64,000 bases of DNA, taken from positions 186,001 to 250,000 of the forward strand of contig NZ_SDPO01000001.1 of assembly GCF_004134865.1 (NCBI RefSeq), read 5' to 3'. The notes beneath the pieces were generated by a model. It worked only from the letters and a program-made list of their open reading frames with translations. It did no database searches and had not been told where the DNA came from. This document shows, piece after piece, positions 34,103-43,353 of this stretch. Source of the stretch: Agromyces fucosus (GTDB lineage: Bacteria; Actinomycetota; Actinomycetes; Actinomycetales; Microbacteriaceae). Both the position numbers and the translations under genes were made by a program. Numbering within the stretch: position 1 is the first letter of the stretch; every line of letters starts with the position of its first letter.

Positions 34103-34684
34103 ATGGGCAAGGTGGTCATGTACGGCTCGGTGTCGGTGGACGGCTTCATCGCCGACGCGAACGACCAGCCCGGACCGCTGTTCGACTGGTTGACCGGCGG
34201 CGACGTCCCGTTGGACGCGAGCGGCGTGCTGAAGGTCTCGCAGGCGACGTACGACTACACGCGGCCGTACTGGGATCGGATCGGTGTGACGATCGCGGGC
34301 CGCCACGTCTTCGACCTGACGGACGGCTGGGACGGCACGCCTCCGAGCGGGATCGACCACGTGGTCGTCGTGACGCACCGACCACAACCCGAGGGTTGGG
34401 ATTCCGATGCGCCGTTCACCTTCGTCGACGGCGTCGAGGCGGCCGTGGCCATCGCACAGGAGCTTGCGGGCGACCGCATCGTCGAGGTCGCCGCCGGCGA
34501 TGTCGGCGGCCAGGTGCTCGCCGCGGGCCTCGTCGACGAGGTGCGCATGGACGTCGCTCCGGTCGTGTTCGGGTCGGGCAAACGATACTTCGGCTCCGTC
34601 CAGGCGCAGCACCTGTTGGAGGATCCAGATGTGGTCATCCAGGGCGAACGGGTACTCCACCTTCGGTATCGAGTACGCCGCTGA
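34103..34684 (+). CDS. Dihydrofolate reductase-fold (RibD C-terminal-like) protein
   Basis: 193 aa. MGKVVMYGSVSVDGFIADA is the standard start of this family, followed by the NADPH-site segment IAGRHVFDLTDGW and the late EVAAGDVGGQVLAAGLVDEVRMDVAPVVFGSG. Such proteins reduce pterin- or pyrimidine-like substrates, but most are uncharacterised. A GAGGAG SD at 34091 fixes the start. It converges with dinB, 13 bp away. Confidence 0.9.
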   Translation: MGKVVMYGSVSVDGFIADANDQPGPLFDWLTGGDVPLDASGVLKVSQATYDYTRPYWDRIGVTIAGRHVFDLTDGWDGTPPSGIDHVVVVTHRPQPEGWDSDAPFTFVDGVEAAVAIAQELAGDRIVEVAAGDVGGQVLAAGLVDEVRMDVAPVVFGSGKRYFGSVQAQHLLEDPDVVIQGERVLHLRYRVRR

Positions 34685-34697
34685 TCGACCCGGCTGC

Positions 34698-35894
34698 TCA
34701 CTCGAACTCGGGCAACAGCGGCGGCGACCAGCCCGGATCGCGACCGAGCTGCGTCGCCCGCGCGACGGAGGTCGCCCCGAAGCGGTCGCGTACCGCGTCG
34801 AGCGCCGTGTCGAGGCGCATCCCGTCGTCCCAGTCGATCGGCAGCTCCGGCTGGAGGTCGGCGGCGCGGCCGAGCTGCGACAGCGAGACGCCGATCAAGG
34901 TGATGCCCCGCTCGTCGATCTCGGGTTGTGCGCCGGCGAGCAGCTCCCGTGCGACGGTGAGCAGCACCGCGGTGCGGCCGGACGAGGAGCGGAGGTTGCG
35001 AGATCGGGTCGCCTTGGCGAAGTCGGCGTAGCGAAGCCGCAGCACGACCGTGCGGCAGACCCGGTCGCCGTCCCGGAGTCGGCGGGCGAGACGGTCGACG
35101 AGCTGGGTGAGGATGAGATCCAGCTCTTCGGCTGAGCGCGGGCGGCTGCCGAGTGCACGCTGGGAGCCGATGGCGCCGCGGCGCTGCGTGGCGACGACCG
35201 GGCGGGGGTCCCGCAGACGGGCCAGCGCGTGCAGGTGGGCGCCAGTTGCCCTGCCGAGCAGCCGCTCCGCGGTCGCGGCCTCGAGCTCGGCCAGTTCTCC
35301 GACCGTGCGGATGCCGAGCCGATGCAGTTTCTCGGCGGTGACGGCACCGACGCCCCACAATCGTTCCACCGGAAGCGGCAGCAGGAACGCCTCCTCTCGT
35401 CCTGGCTCGACGATCAGGAGGCCGTCGGGCTTGCTGACGGCGCTCGCGACCTTCGCGAGGAACTTGGTCCGTGCGATCCCGACCGAGATGGCCAACCCCA
35501 CCTCGACGCGAACGCGCTCGCGCAATCGCACCGCGATCTCTTCGGGCGTGCCCGCAATGCGACGCAGGCCCCCGACCTCCAGGAACGCCTCGTCGATGGA
35601 GAGCCCCTCCACGAGCGGCGTGGTATCTCGGAAGATCGTGAACACGGCCCGACTCGCCGCCGAGTAGGCGTCCATGCGCGGCGGGACGACCACGGCATCG
35701 GGGCACAGGTCTCGCGCCTGTCGGCCGCCCATCGCGGTGCGCACGCCACGTGCCTTCGCCTCGTAGCTCGCCGCCAGCACGACGCCTCCGCCGACGATGA
35801 CGGGCCGGCCGCGCAGTTCGGGCGCGTCGCGCTGCTCGACCGAGGCGTAGAACGCGTCGAGATCCGCATGCAGCACGGTGGCCTCGCCCCGCAT
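34698..35894 (-). CDS. dinB: DNA polymerase IV (Y family)
   Basis: Error-prone translesion polymerase of 398 aa. Palm-domain acidic residues are in LHADLDAFYASVEQRD and LSIDEAFLEV, the steric-gate Phe/Tyr follows DLDAFY, the HhH segment is LWGVGAVTAEKLHRLGIRT, and the little-finger domain starts near SQRALGSRPRSAEEL. The ATG at 35894 (MRGEATVLHAD) fits the family start better than one at 35933. It is divergent from arfB. There is no clear beta-clamp motif at the very C-terminus (LPEFE). Confidence 0.93.
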   Translation of the reverse strand: MRGEATVLHADLDAFYASVEQRDAPELRGRPVIVGGGVVLAASYEAKARGVRTAMGGRQARDLCPDAVVVPPRMDAYSAASRAVFTIFRDTTPLVEGLSIDEAFLEVGGLRRIAGTPEEIAVRLRERVRVEVGLAISVGIARTKFLAKVASAVSKPDGLLIVEPGREEAFLLPLPVERLWGVGAVTAEKLHRLGIRTVGELAELEAATAERLLGRATGAHLHALARLRDPRPVVATQRRGAIGSQRALGSRPRSAEELDLILTQLVDRLARRLRDGDRVCRTVVLRLRYADFAKATRSRNLRSSSGRTAVLLTVARELLAGAQPEIDERGITLIGVSLSQLGRAADLQPELPIDWDDGMRLDTALDAVRDRFGATSVARATQLGRDPGWSPPLLPEFE

Positions 35895-36052
35895 CTCGCT
35901 CCCAACGATCGTCCGTCCTGCGGATCGTCGCATGCCCCGACGACACCGGATGCTCCGTCTTCGCGTTCATCGAACGGGTCGCGCGCGATCGGCACGGTCT
36001 CTGCCGCGCGATCCCGCGTGTCAGGGCTCGAGCGGGAGAGGATGATGGACCT

Positions 36053-36490
36053 ATGCCCGCAGCCCACCGTCCCGGTCTCCGGGTCGACGCCGGACTCACG
36101 ATCCCCGAGTCCGAGCTGTCATGGCGGTTCTCGCGGTCTTCCGGTCCCGGCGGGCAAGGCGTGAACACGGCCGACTCGCGGGTGGAGCTCGTGTGGGATG
36201 CAGCACGCTCGGCCGCGCTCTCGACGCTCCAGCGGGAGCGGATCCTCGAACACCTGAGCGGTCGCCTCGTGGACGGCGTGCTGACGATCGCGGCATCCGA
36301 GCACCGCGCCCAGCTGCGCAACCGGGATGCGGCGCGCGCTCGGCTGGCTGCCGTCGTGGCCGACGCCCTGCGGCCGCCGTCACCGTCGCGACGAGCGACG
36401 AAGCCGAGTCGCGGAGCCAAGGAACGGCGCCTCGATGCGAAGAAGCGGCGCACCGACGTCAAGCGATTGCGTCGCCCGCCTCACGACTGA
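36053..36490 (+). CDS. arfB: Alternative ribosome-rescue factor, peptidyl-tRNA hydrolase ArfB (YaeJ)
   Basis: 145 aa. The class-I release-factor GGQ domain is present (FSRSSGPGGQGVNTADSR, GGQ at 33-35) and is followed by a basic C-terminal tail (RRATKPSRGAKERRLDAKKRR) that in ArfB threads into the empty mRNA channel. It frees ribosomes stalled without a stop codon. It is divergent from dinB. Confidence 0.93.
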   Translation: MPAAHRPGLRVDAGLTIPESELSWRFSRSSGPGGQGVNTADSRVELVWDAARSAALSTLQRERILEHLSGRLVDGVLTIAASEHRAQLRNRDAARARLAAVVADALRPPSPSRRATKPSRGAKERRLDAKKRRTDVKRLRRPPHD

Positions 36491-36582
36491 TCACGAGGTG
36501 GCGGTCGCGATGCTCGTCGAGGGCGTCGCGTCGCATCACGAGCCCGAGCTGCCGCGTCGGTGGCCGGCCGTACACTCGCGGT

Positions 36583-36981
36583 GTGCCGAACCTCGACGAT
36601 CTCCGCCGCACTGCCGCTCAGCTTCCCGGCAGCGAGGAGCGCTCGACGACCGGCGGCGCCGCGTGGTTCGTGCGCGGCAAGCTCTACGCGTGGGAGTGCC
36701 ACCCGTGGCCGAGCATCCCGGCCGACATGCGCGCGATCATCGCGGCCGAACTCGTCGTGGGGGTGAAGGTCAGCGATCCCATCGACGCCCTGGCCCTCGT
36801 CGAGATGGCGCCCGACGTGTTCCTGCGCACGACGACGAGGTGGGGCGAGCCGAAGGTCGCGTTCCGCATGGCGGCCGTCGACGAGCGGCATCTCGCCGAA
36901 CTCGTGACGGAGGCGTGGCGGGTGCAGGCGCCGAGGTACCTGCGGGCCGAGCTCGATGGCGGCCGCCTGAGCGGGCGGTGA
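36583..36981 (+). CDS. MmcQ/YjbR family protein
   Basis: 132 aa. The start VPNLDDLRRTAAQLPGSEE and the core WFVRGKLYAWE, PDVFLRTTTRWGEPKVAFRM and ELVTEAWRVQAP are typical of this CyaY-like-fold family, which has DNA-binding-like topology but no settled function. GTG at 36583 is the best start. It follows arfB after 92 bp and converges with the DUF1254 gene. Confidence 0.87.
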   Translation: MPNLDDLRRTAAQLPGSEERSTTGGAAWFVRGKLYAWECHPWPSIPADMRAIIAAELVVGVKVSDPIDALALVEMAPDVFLRTTTRWGEPKVAFRMAAVDERHLAELVTEAWRVQAPRYLRAELDGGRLSGR

Positions 36982-37022
36982 CAACGCGCTCGGCCCGCTC
37001 GCGTTCGCTGCCGGCCTCGCGT

Positions 37023-38459
37023 TCAGTCGATCGGCTCGACCTCGTTCAATCGCCACGTCTGTTCGAACCAGGGCTCGAGCGGGCCGTAGATCCGGAGGAT
37101 CGGGAACCAGGACTTTCCAGGCACCGTCTCGACCCAGTTCGACTCCTTTCCGGCGGGTGCGCTCGGGCCGAAGTACAGGTCGAACGACCCGTCCTCGTTG
37201 GCCTGCATCTTGCCGTCGTTGCTGGCAAGGGCGGGGTACGGGGTCGATGGCACGACGAGCAGCGATCGCGTCTGCGTGTCGTAGACGTCGACCGCCCAGA
37301 AGTTCTTCGCCGGGGGATTGGCTTCGACGTGCAGACGGTACGTGCGCGACCCGTCGAAGAGATTGCCCGCCGAATCGTGCACGGTGTACGCGTACGCCGA
37401 GCCCGCACCGACCTGGGCATGCGCCATCGCCGGGGTGATGACGGTCGCGATGTAGTGGAACTGGGTGCGCGCGTCGAGGAGCCGTGCTCCGTCACGGAGG
37501 AACTCGTAGTCGCCGCCGACGAAGGCGTTGCGCCACGATCCGTAGAGCACTGCCTCGGGGTCGCGGGGCGCGTAGCTGACCGTCCGAGCGAGCCCGGCGG
37601 CGATCGGCGCCGCCTGCTCGAGGATGCCGCGCAGGCGTGCATCGGGGGCGAACGGCTGACCGCTCGCGATGCCGATCGCGGCGAGCTGCCCGGCACGCTC
37701 CGGGTCGAGTGCCGATGCGGGTTCCTCCTGCACGAGCTCCGCCACCTCTTCGAAGAACGAGAAGTCGTTCGCGTGCACCGTGTTGAACGGGGTCTCCGCG
37801 AGGTTGATGAACTCGTTGTCCGCGGGGTTCGCTGCGTCGGCGAGCGGATAGATGCGGGTCTGCTTCATCGCCGGCACGCCGCCGAGCGCGCGCAGCACGA
37901 CGAAGTTCGTGTACGTGGGTGTGTGGTAGACGAAGTAGCCGTCGGGCACGTCTCCCTCGTACCCCGGCGGCAGGAAGAGGTACTTGCCGCCTGCGCCCTG
38001 GTCGGGACCGGCGATGCCCATGTCGGCGACATAGCGGAACCAGAAGTCGTCCACGACGCACAGCGACTGCGGCGGCGCCTCGATGACGGTGGGTCCCCAC
38101 GCTTTGAGATCGAGCATGGTGACGCCGTAGGTCGTCTCGGTGTTCGGCGTGAGGAACAACGCCTTCGACGTCGCCCGGGGTTCGGTGATGCCGATCTGTC
38201 TGGGAGAGGTGACACCGGCGACGCGCAGGCCGGCGCGGAACGCGACGAGTGACGCGCCGGGTACGGCGTTCAGGAACACGTCGATGGCCCGAATCAGGTC
38301 GAGCGCGTCGTACGCGGTCTCGACCGTCTCGGGCAACGGCACCCCGTCGAAGAAGTGAAGTTCACCGAATGGCGACGCTACGGTGTCCGGTGTGCTCACC
38401 GAGGCCACTGCCTCCGCCATTTCGGCCGCGGTGAATCCTGGACGCTGCTGCTCTGACAT
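37023..38459 (-). CDS. DUF1254/DUF1214 domain-containing protein
   Basis: 478 aa, no signal peptide. The N-terminal DUF1254 part holds NTETTYGVTMLDLKAWGPTVIEAPP and WFRYVADMGIAGPD; the C-terminal DUF1214 part has AYAYTVHDSAGNLFDGSRTYRLHVE, NFWAVDVYD and NEDGSFDLYFGP. Molecular function is unknown in the family. It lies 72 bp downstream of the flotillin gene on the same strand, though co-transcription is not certain. Confidence 0.9.
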   Translation of the reverse strand: MSEQQRPGFTAAEMAEAVASVSTPDTVASPFGELHFFDGVPLPETVETAYDALDLIRAIDVFLNAVPGASLVAFRAGLRVAGVTSPRQIGITEPRATSKALFLTPNTETTYGVTMLDLKAWGPTVIEAPPQSLCVVDDFWFRYVADMGIAGPDQGAGGKYLFLPPGYEGDVPDGYFVYHTPTYTNFVVLRALGGVPAMKQTRIYPLADAANPADNEFINLAETPFNTVHANDFSFFEEVAELVQEEPASALDPERAGQLAAIGIASGQPFAPDARLRGILEQAAPIAAGLARTVSYAPRDPEAVLYGSWRNAFVGGDYEFLRDGARLLDARTQFHYIATVITPAMAHAQVGAGSAYAYTVHDSAGNLFDGSRTYRLHVEANPPAKNFWAVDVYDTQTRSLLVVPSTPYPALASNDGKMQANEDGSFDLYFGPSAPAGKESNWVETVPGKSWFPILRIYGPLEPWFEQTWRLNEVEPID

Positions 38460-38531
38460 GTTCCCCCTTGATCGAACGTCCTCTCACCTTGGCAGTGGGT
38501 CGCGCCGACGTCGATCAAGGGGTACGGCGCG

Positions 38532-39986
38532 TCAGTCCGTCGTGGCGTCGGACTTCACGAGCTGGCCGCCCGCGAGTCCCGCGAGGATCGAGCTGACATC
38601 GAGTCCGGTCAGCGACTTCACGACCTCGGTGCCCTCGCCGAGCACCTGGCCGACGGTCTTCGTGACGGCGCTCGCCCCGTCGGTCGACACGACAGTAAGC
38701 GTCTTGATGTTCGAGATCGGCTCCGCTGCGGCGCGCACGATCTCGGGCAGGCGAGAGATGATCTCTTGCGCGAGCGCGGCCTCGCCGTACTTCTTCAGTG
38801 CCATGGCCTTGGCATCGGTCGCTGCCGCCTCGGCGAGACCTTCGGCCTGGATCGCGGCGGCGCGGGCCTCGCCATCGGCGCGGATACCGGCGGCGAGTGC
38901 CACCTGCCGGTCGCGCTCGGCCTCACCGGCGAAGCGCACCGAGGTCGCCGACGCCTCGGCGTCCTGCACCGCGGCGACCTTGTTCGCCTCGGCGATCTTC
39001 GTGCGCTTGTAGGCCTCGGCCTCGGTGCTCGCGTTGGCGGCGTCGCGGATGGCGGTGGCGCGCTGCACTTCGGCGTAGGCCTCGGCCTCGGCGGGCTTGC
39101 GGATCTCGATGTCGAGGCGCTCCTGCGTCACGAGCGCCTGCTCCGAGAGGGCGTCGCGCTCCTGCACGGCGACCAGTTTGTCTTGCTCGGCCTTCGCGAG
39201 CTGACCGGATGCCTCGGCCTCGGCGTTGGCCCGATCGGTCTCGGCCTTGATCGTGGCCTGCTTCAGGCTCAGCGCCTTCTGCCGCTCGGCGACCTGCTCG
39301 GCGGCTTCGATGCGAGCGAACTCGCTGACTCGGGCGGCCTCGGCCTCGCTCACCTCGGCGACCTGACGGGCGCGGGCGGCCTCGGCGCGGCCGAGGTTCG
39401 CGAGGTACTCGCTGCCGGGCGTCGAGATGTCGGAGATGTTCAGCAGGTCGACCTGCAGGCCCTGCTCGACGAGGTCGGTCTTCGTCTCGGCGACGACACG
39501 GTCGGAGAGGCTCTTGCGGTCGGAGATGATCTGCTCGATCGTCATGTCGCCGACGATGGAGCGCAGTGAGCCCTCGAGGGATTCCTTGATGATCTCGGTG
39601 AGCAGGCTCTGCTGCGAGAGGAAGCGCTGGGCTGCACGGCGCACGCCGTCTTCGGTGCCGCTGACCTTGAAGTTGATCGACGCCTTGATGGCGATCTTGA
39701 TGCGGTTCTTGTCGACGCCCTCGACAGTGATGCCGATCTGGCGCTGCTCGAGCGAGATCGCGAAGCCCTGCTGCAGGATCGGCCAGATGAAGGTGCGACC
39801 GCCGATGACCACGCGCTGGGCCGACGACTGCTCGGGTGCGGTGCGGCCGGCGCCGCGCCCGACGATGACGAGGGCCTCGTTCGGCGGCACACGGCGGATG
39901 CGACGGGCGATGAAGGTCAACAGTGCGAGCAGCGCGATGACGATCGCGACGACCGAGATGACCTGGATCAGCAGGGGGGAGAGCAT
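38532..39986 (-). CDS. Flotillin-like SPFH domain protein
   Basis: 484 aa. A single N-terminal membrane helix (LLIQVISVVAIVIALLALLTFI) anchors an SPFH/band-7 domain (PPNEALVIVGRGAGR, ISLEQRQIGITVEGVDKNRIKI), then a long Ala/Glu-rich coiled coil (about residues 185-400), and a flotillin tail with ISRLPEIVRAAAEPISNIKTLTVV. It organises membrane microdomains. It is paired with the NfeD-like gene directly upstream, as in the yuaF-floT arrangement. Confidence 0.93.
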   Translation of the reverse strand: MLSPLLIQVISVVAIVIALLALLTFIARRIRRVPPNEALVIVGRGAGRTAPEQSSAQRVVIGGRTFIWPILQQGFAISLEQRQIGITVEGVDKNRIKIAIKASINFKVSGTEDGVRRAAQRFLSQQSLLTEIIKESLEGSLRSIVGDMTIEQIISDRKSLSDRVVAETKTDLVEQGLQVDLLNISDISTPGSEYLANLGRAEAARARQVAEVSEAEAARVSEFARIEAAEQVAERQKALSLKQATIKAETDRANAEAEASGQLAKAEQDKLVAVQERDALSEQALVTQERLDIEIRKPAEAEAYAEVQRATAIRDAANASTEAEAYKRTKIAEANKVAAVQDAEASATSVRFAGEAERDRQVALAAGIRADGEARAAAIQAEGLAEAAATDAKAMALKKYGEAALAQEIISRLPEIVRAAAEPISNIKTLTVVSTDGASAVTKTVGQVLGEGTEVVKSLTGLDVSSILAGLAGGQLVKSDATTD

Positions 39987-40083
39987 CGGGTTTCCTTTCG
40001 GGAGGAGACGCAGGGAGGTGGTGCAGGAGGGGTGGTGCAGGGGGTTCGGGGGAGGAGTGGGGCGTGGCGGGCGAGGGCCGAGG

Positions 40084-40554
40084 TCAGCCCGCGACGACCT
40101 TCACGCGGCTGCCGGCGTGCTCGACGACGCGCACGCGGGCGCCCTCGGCGATCGGCTCGTCGGAGTAGGCGAGCCGGCGTTCGAGCTCTCCGGGGCCGTC
40201 GAGGCTCACTTCGCCGCCCGCGGTCGTGATGCCGGACCGCGCGACGCCCGAGAGACCCACCGCCGAGGCGGGCACGCCGTCGGAGCTCCGGGTGAGGTTG
40301 CGGATCGTGAGCACGCAGAGCAGGTACGCGACCGCGGCGAGCACGATCGAGAGCACGTAGACCCAGACGATCTCGAGGCCCATGCTGGAGACGAGCGCGC
40401 CGGAGGCACCGAACACAACCATGCCGACCGCGAGTGCCGTGCCCGAGAGGGCACCGTCGCCGATCTCGAGATGGTCGAAGATGTCGCCGAGCACGAGCGA
40501 GATCACGAGGAGGACGAGGCCGATGCCTCCGACGATGAGGAACGGAAGGAGCAT
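40084..40554 (-). CDS. NfeD/YuaF-like membrane protein, flotillin partner
   Basis: 156 aa: an N-terminal helix (LLPFLIVGGIGLVLLVISLV), a loop, two further hydrophobic segments, and a soluble C-terminal OB-fold-like domain (GLSGVARSGITTAGGEVSLDG, EGARVRVVEHAGSRVKVV). This is the NfeD family pattern. The gene precedes the flotillin gene by 97 bp on the same strand and likely acts with it in the membrane. Confidence 0.85.
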   Translation of the reverse strand: MLLPFLIVGGIGLVLLVISLVLGDIFDHLEIGDGALSGTALAVGMVVFGASGALVSSMGLEIVWVYVLSIVLAAVAYLLCVLTIRNLTRSSDGVPASAVGLSGVARSGITTAGGEVSLDGPGELERRLAYSDEPIAEGARVRVVEHAGSRVKVVAG

Positions 40555-40703
40555 CGACTGCCTCTCTGCGCGCGCGAAAGCCCGGGCGAAGAGGGGTGCT
40601 CGGGTCGACTCACCCTATCGGTCGAACGCGCTCCGTGCAGCGATGTCTCCACAGGGTGTCGGTGGGGATCAGGGACGCGATGTGCGCGCGGTGTCGCCGA
40701 CGC

Positions 40704-41480
40704 TCAGACCGCGTGCCGGCGGGTCACCAGGAGGGCGTCGACCGCGGCATCTCCCCGAATGCGCCGCATCTGCGCCACCACCTCGTCGACGACCTCGACC
40801 GTGAGGCTTCGGCACACGATGCTGCCGGGGCCGAGTGATTCGAGCCCGCCGGCGCGGATGCGGATGACCTCCCAGCCCACTTCGCGGAGCGCTTCGTCCT
40901 TCTCGAGGTCGGAGGCCTCTTTCAGACCGAGATGCGCGCGCCTCGAGCGACCGGGATCGTCGTATTCGACGGCGACGCGCAACTGCGGCACGAGGATGTC
41001 GGGCCAGACTTCTTGCTTGCCGTAGAACATGCGCGCGATGCGCACCGCGTTCACGCGGTGGTGGAGGCGGATGCGTTCGCCGAGGAGCATGCGCAGTCGC
41101 TGCTCGACCTGCGAGGTGCCGAGCCTGAGCCCGGGCTTCATGAAGGCCATACCCGCCTCACGGCGCGCGCCGGGCGCAGCCGCATTCGATCGGCACTTCG
41201 CGCAGCTCGGGCCGGTCAGCACCTCGCCGACCGTCGCCGGGTACCGATCGTGCCCGCGAGCGCAACGCCATTCGTAGCTCGCGCCGATGCGCGTCTCTCG
41301 TGCGAGTGCGGCACGCTGCGGCGGGGCGACGCGCGAGAGCAGCTCGGAGCGTGAGCGCTGCGTCTCGTGGAGCAGCATGCACAGGGGGCACACGCGTGCC
41401 AGGGCGACCGCGCCGGCATCCCCAGGGTCTGCACCGTGTCCGCACCGGAAGCTCACCGCGACCATGAGCGCCGCCCGCAT
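40704..41480 (-). CDS. Double zinc-ribbon protein with PD-(D/E)XK nuclease-like domain, unknown function
   Basis: 258 aa from ATG 41480 (an ATG at 41465 is also possible). Two Cys/His clusters are seen: C13-H15 with C31-C34, and C73-H77 with C93-C96 (WRCARGHDRY, GPSCAKC), resembling the probable zinc-ribbon family DUF4379. Residues about 122-212 resemble DUF559/Vsr-like endonucleases: E126, WPDI with D161, AVEYD with E172, and DLEKDEALREVGWEVIRI. It is divergent from a Pol I-like polymerase gene (79 bp apart). A role in DNA repair or defence is only an inference. Confidence 0.7.
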   Translation of the reverse strand: MRAALMVAVSFRCGHGADPGDAGAVALARVCPLCMLLHETQRSRSELLSRVAPPQRAALARETRIGASYEWRCARGHDRYPATVGEVLTGPSCAKCRSNAAAPGARREAGMAFMKPGLRLGTSQVEQRLRMLLGERIRLHHRVNAVRIARMFYGKQEVWPDILVPQLRVAVEYDDPGRSRRAHLGLKEASDLEKDEALREVGWEVIRIRAGGLESLGPGSIVCRSLTVEVVDEVVAQMRRIRGDAAVDALLVTRRHAV

Positions 41481-41559
41481 TCGTTCATGGATCCGATCAT
41501 CGACGCCGCCACCGACATCGCCGGCACGGGATGTCGGACGCAGCGGCGAGAATGGGACC

Positions 41560-43353
41560 ATGCGGATCGTGGTCGGCGCGAACGGCCCCGGCCGGGTCGC
41601 ACTGGTCGACCCCGCGGTCTCCGACGCACCGTTCGAGACGGTGCCGCTGCTCGAGCTCCCGACGGTCGTTCGTGAGCTCGAATCGGCGCGCCGTCCACGC
41701 TGGATCTGGGCCGACACCCGCCGGTGGTACCCACGGCTGCTCGCCGAAGGGGTGCGCGTCGAACGCTGCCATGACTTGGTGCTCGCCTCCGCGATCCTCG
41801 ACCACTCGACGGCGACGACGACGGCGCGCGACGGCGGGATGCATCCGCGGCCCGACTGGCTGCCGCTCGGGCCGGCGGAAGCCGGGCAGCCGATACCGGC
41901 CGCGCCCGCAGCATCCGTGGCGCAGTCGGCGCTCTTCGACCTGCTCGACTTCGACGACGAGACGGATGCCGCGTCGCGCGAGCCGGACCACGGCCCTCGC
42001 GACGTGCTCGGCGTGCCGGTCGAGGCCGTGCTCGCCGAGCACGCACGGCAGCTCGCTCTCGTCGAGGCGTCGGAGCGGCCCGGCGCGCTTCGGCTCCTGC
42101 TCGCGGCCGAATCGGCCGGTGCGCTCATCGGCGCCGAACTGCACGCCGCCGGGTTGCCGTGGCACCGAGGCGTGCACGAGCGCGTGCTCGAGACCGAGCT
42201 CGGCCCGAAGCCGGCGCCTGGCCGCAAGCCCGCCCGCATGGAGGAGCTCGCGAGCGAGGTGCGCACGCTGCTGGGCGCCCCCGCCGTGAACCTCGATTCC
42301 CAGATCGACCTGTTGAAAGCGCTCCGCCGTGCCGGCATCCAGGTCGAGTCGACGAGTCGCTGGCAGCTGCGCGAGCACGAGCATCCGGCCATCGAGCCCC
42401 TCGTGGCGTACAAGAAGCTCGCCCGCCTCTACAGTGCGAACGCCTGGTCATGGCTCGACGAGTGGGTGGTCGACGGCCGGTTCCGGCCCGACTACGTTCC
42501 CGGCGGCACGGCCACCGGGCGCTGGGCGACGTCGGGCGGCGGCGCCCTGCAACTGCCGAAGAACGTGCGCAGCGCGGTCGTCGCCGATCCCGGTTGGTCG
42601 CTCGTCGTCGCCGACGCGGCCCAGCTCGAGCCGCGCGTGCTCGCCGGCCTGGCCCACGACGAGGCGATGGCGGCCGCCGGCCGGGGTCGCGACTTCTACA
42701 GCGGCATCGTCGGCGCGGGCGTCGTCGAGACGCGCGATCAGGCGAAGGTCGCGATCCTCGGTGCCATGTACGGCGCGACGACCGGCGAGAGCGGCCGGCT
42801 CGTGCCGCGTCTGGCCCGTGCCTACCCGCGTGCCATGGCGCTCGTCGACCGCGCGGCTGCCGAGGGGGAGCGCGGTGCCAGCGTCACGACGCTGCTCGGC
42901 CGGTCGTCGCCGCTGCCGGGTGCCGAGTGGCGCGCCGCGCAGTCCCTCGCCTCCCAACCCGACGCGACACCGGCCGACGAACGACGTGCGCGGTCGCGAG
43001 CGCGTGACTGGGGCCGGTTCACCCGCAACTTCGTGGTCCAGGGCACCGCGGCCGAGTGGGCGCTCTGCTGGATGGCGGGCCTCCGCTCGAGGCTCGTGGC
43101 GATCGCAGGCGATACCGCCGCGCCGCGTGCAATGGCCTCCCGCTCGGGGCCGGCATTCGAGCGGATGCCCCACCTCGTCTACTATCTGCACGACGAGATC
43201 ATCGTGCACACGCCCGCCGAGGTCGCCGACGACGTCGCCGCTGCCGTGCTGTCGTCAGCGACCGAGGCCGGCCGGCTGCTCTTCGGCGACTTCCCCGTGG
43301 AGTTCCCGCTCGACCTCGCGATCGTCGAGAGCTACGCGTCGGCCGACGCCTGA
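41560..43353 (+). CDS. Stand-alone family A DNA polymerase (Pol I-like), lacking the 5'-3' nuclease
   Basis: 597 aa, matching an actinobacterial family often called bifunctional 3'-5' exonuclease/DNA polymerase. The polymerase motifs are present: motif A VVADAAQLEPRVLA, the O-helix RDQAKVAILGAMYGAT (Arg, Lys and Tyr kept), and motif C HDEIIVH. The N-terminal 200 residues show no clear DEDD exonuclease residues and include Ala/Pro-rich insertions. Fingers position equivalent to Phe762 is Leu. ATG 41560 follows GAGAAT by 6 nt. Its 3' end overlaps the convergent PadR gene. Confidence 0.88.
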   Translation: MRIVVGANGPGRVALVDPAVSDAPFETVPLLELPTVVRELESARRPRWIWADTRRWYPRLLAEGVRVERCHDLVLASAILDHSTATTTARDGGMHPRPDWLPLGPAEAGQPIPAAPAASVAQSALFDLLDFDDETDAASREPDHGPRDVLGVPVEAVLAEHARQLALVEASERPGALRLLLAAESAGALIGAELHAAGLPWHRGVHERVLETELGPKPAPGRKPARMEELASEVRTLLGAPAVNLDSQIDLLKALRRAGIQVESTSRWQLREHEHPAIEPLVAYKKLARLYSANAWSWLDEWVVDGRFRPDYVPGGTATGRWATSGGGALQLPKNVRSAVVADPGWSLVVADAAQLEPRVLAGLAHDEAMAAAGRGRDFYSGIVGAGVVETRDQAKVAILGAMYGATTGESGRLVPRLARAYPRAMALVDRAAAEGERGASVTTLLGRSSPLPGAEWRAAQSLASQPDATPADERRARSRARDWGRFTRNFVVQGTAAEWALCWMAGLRSRLVAIAGDTAAPRAMASRSGPAFERMPHLVYYLHDEIIVHTPAEVADDVAAAVLSSATEAGRLLFGDFPVEFPLDLAIVESYASADA

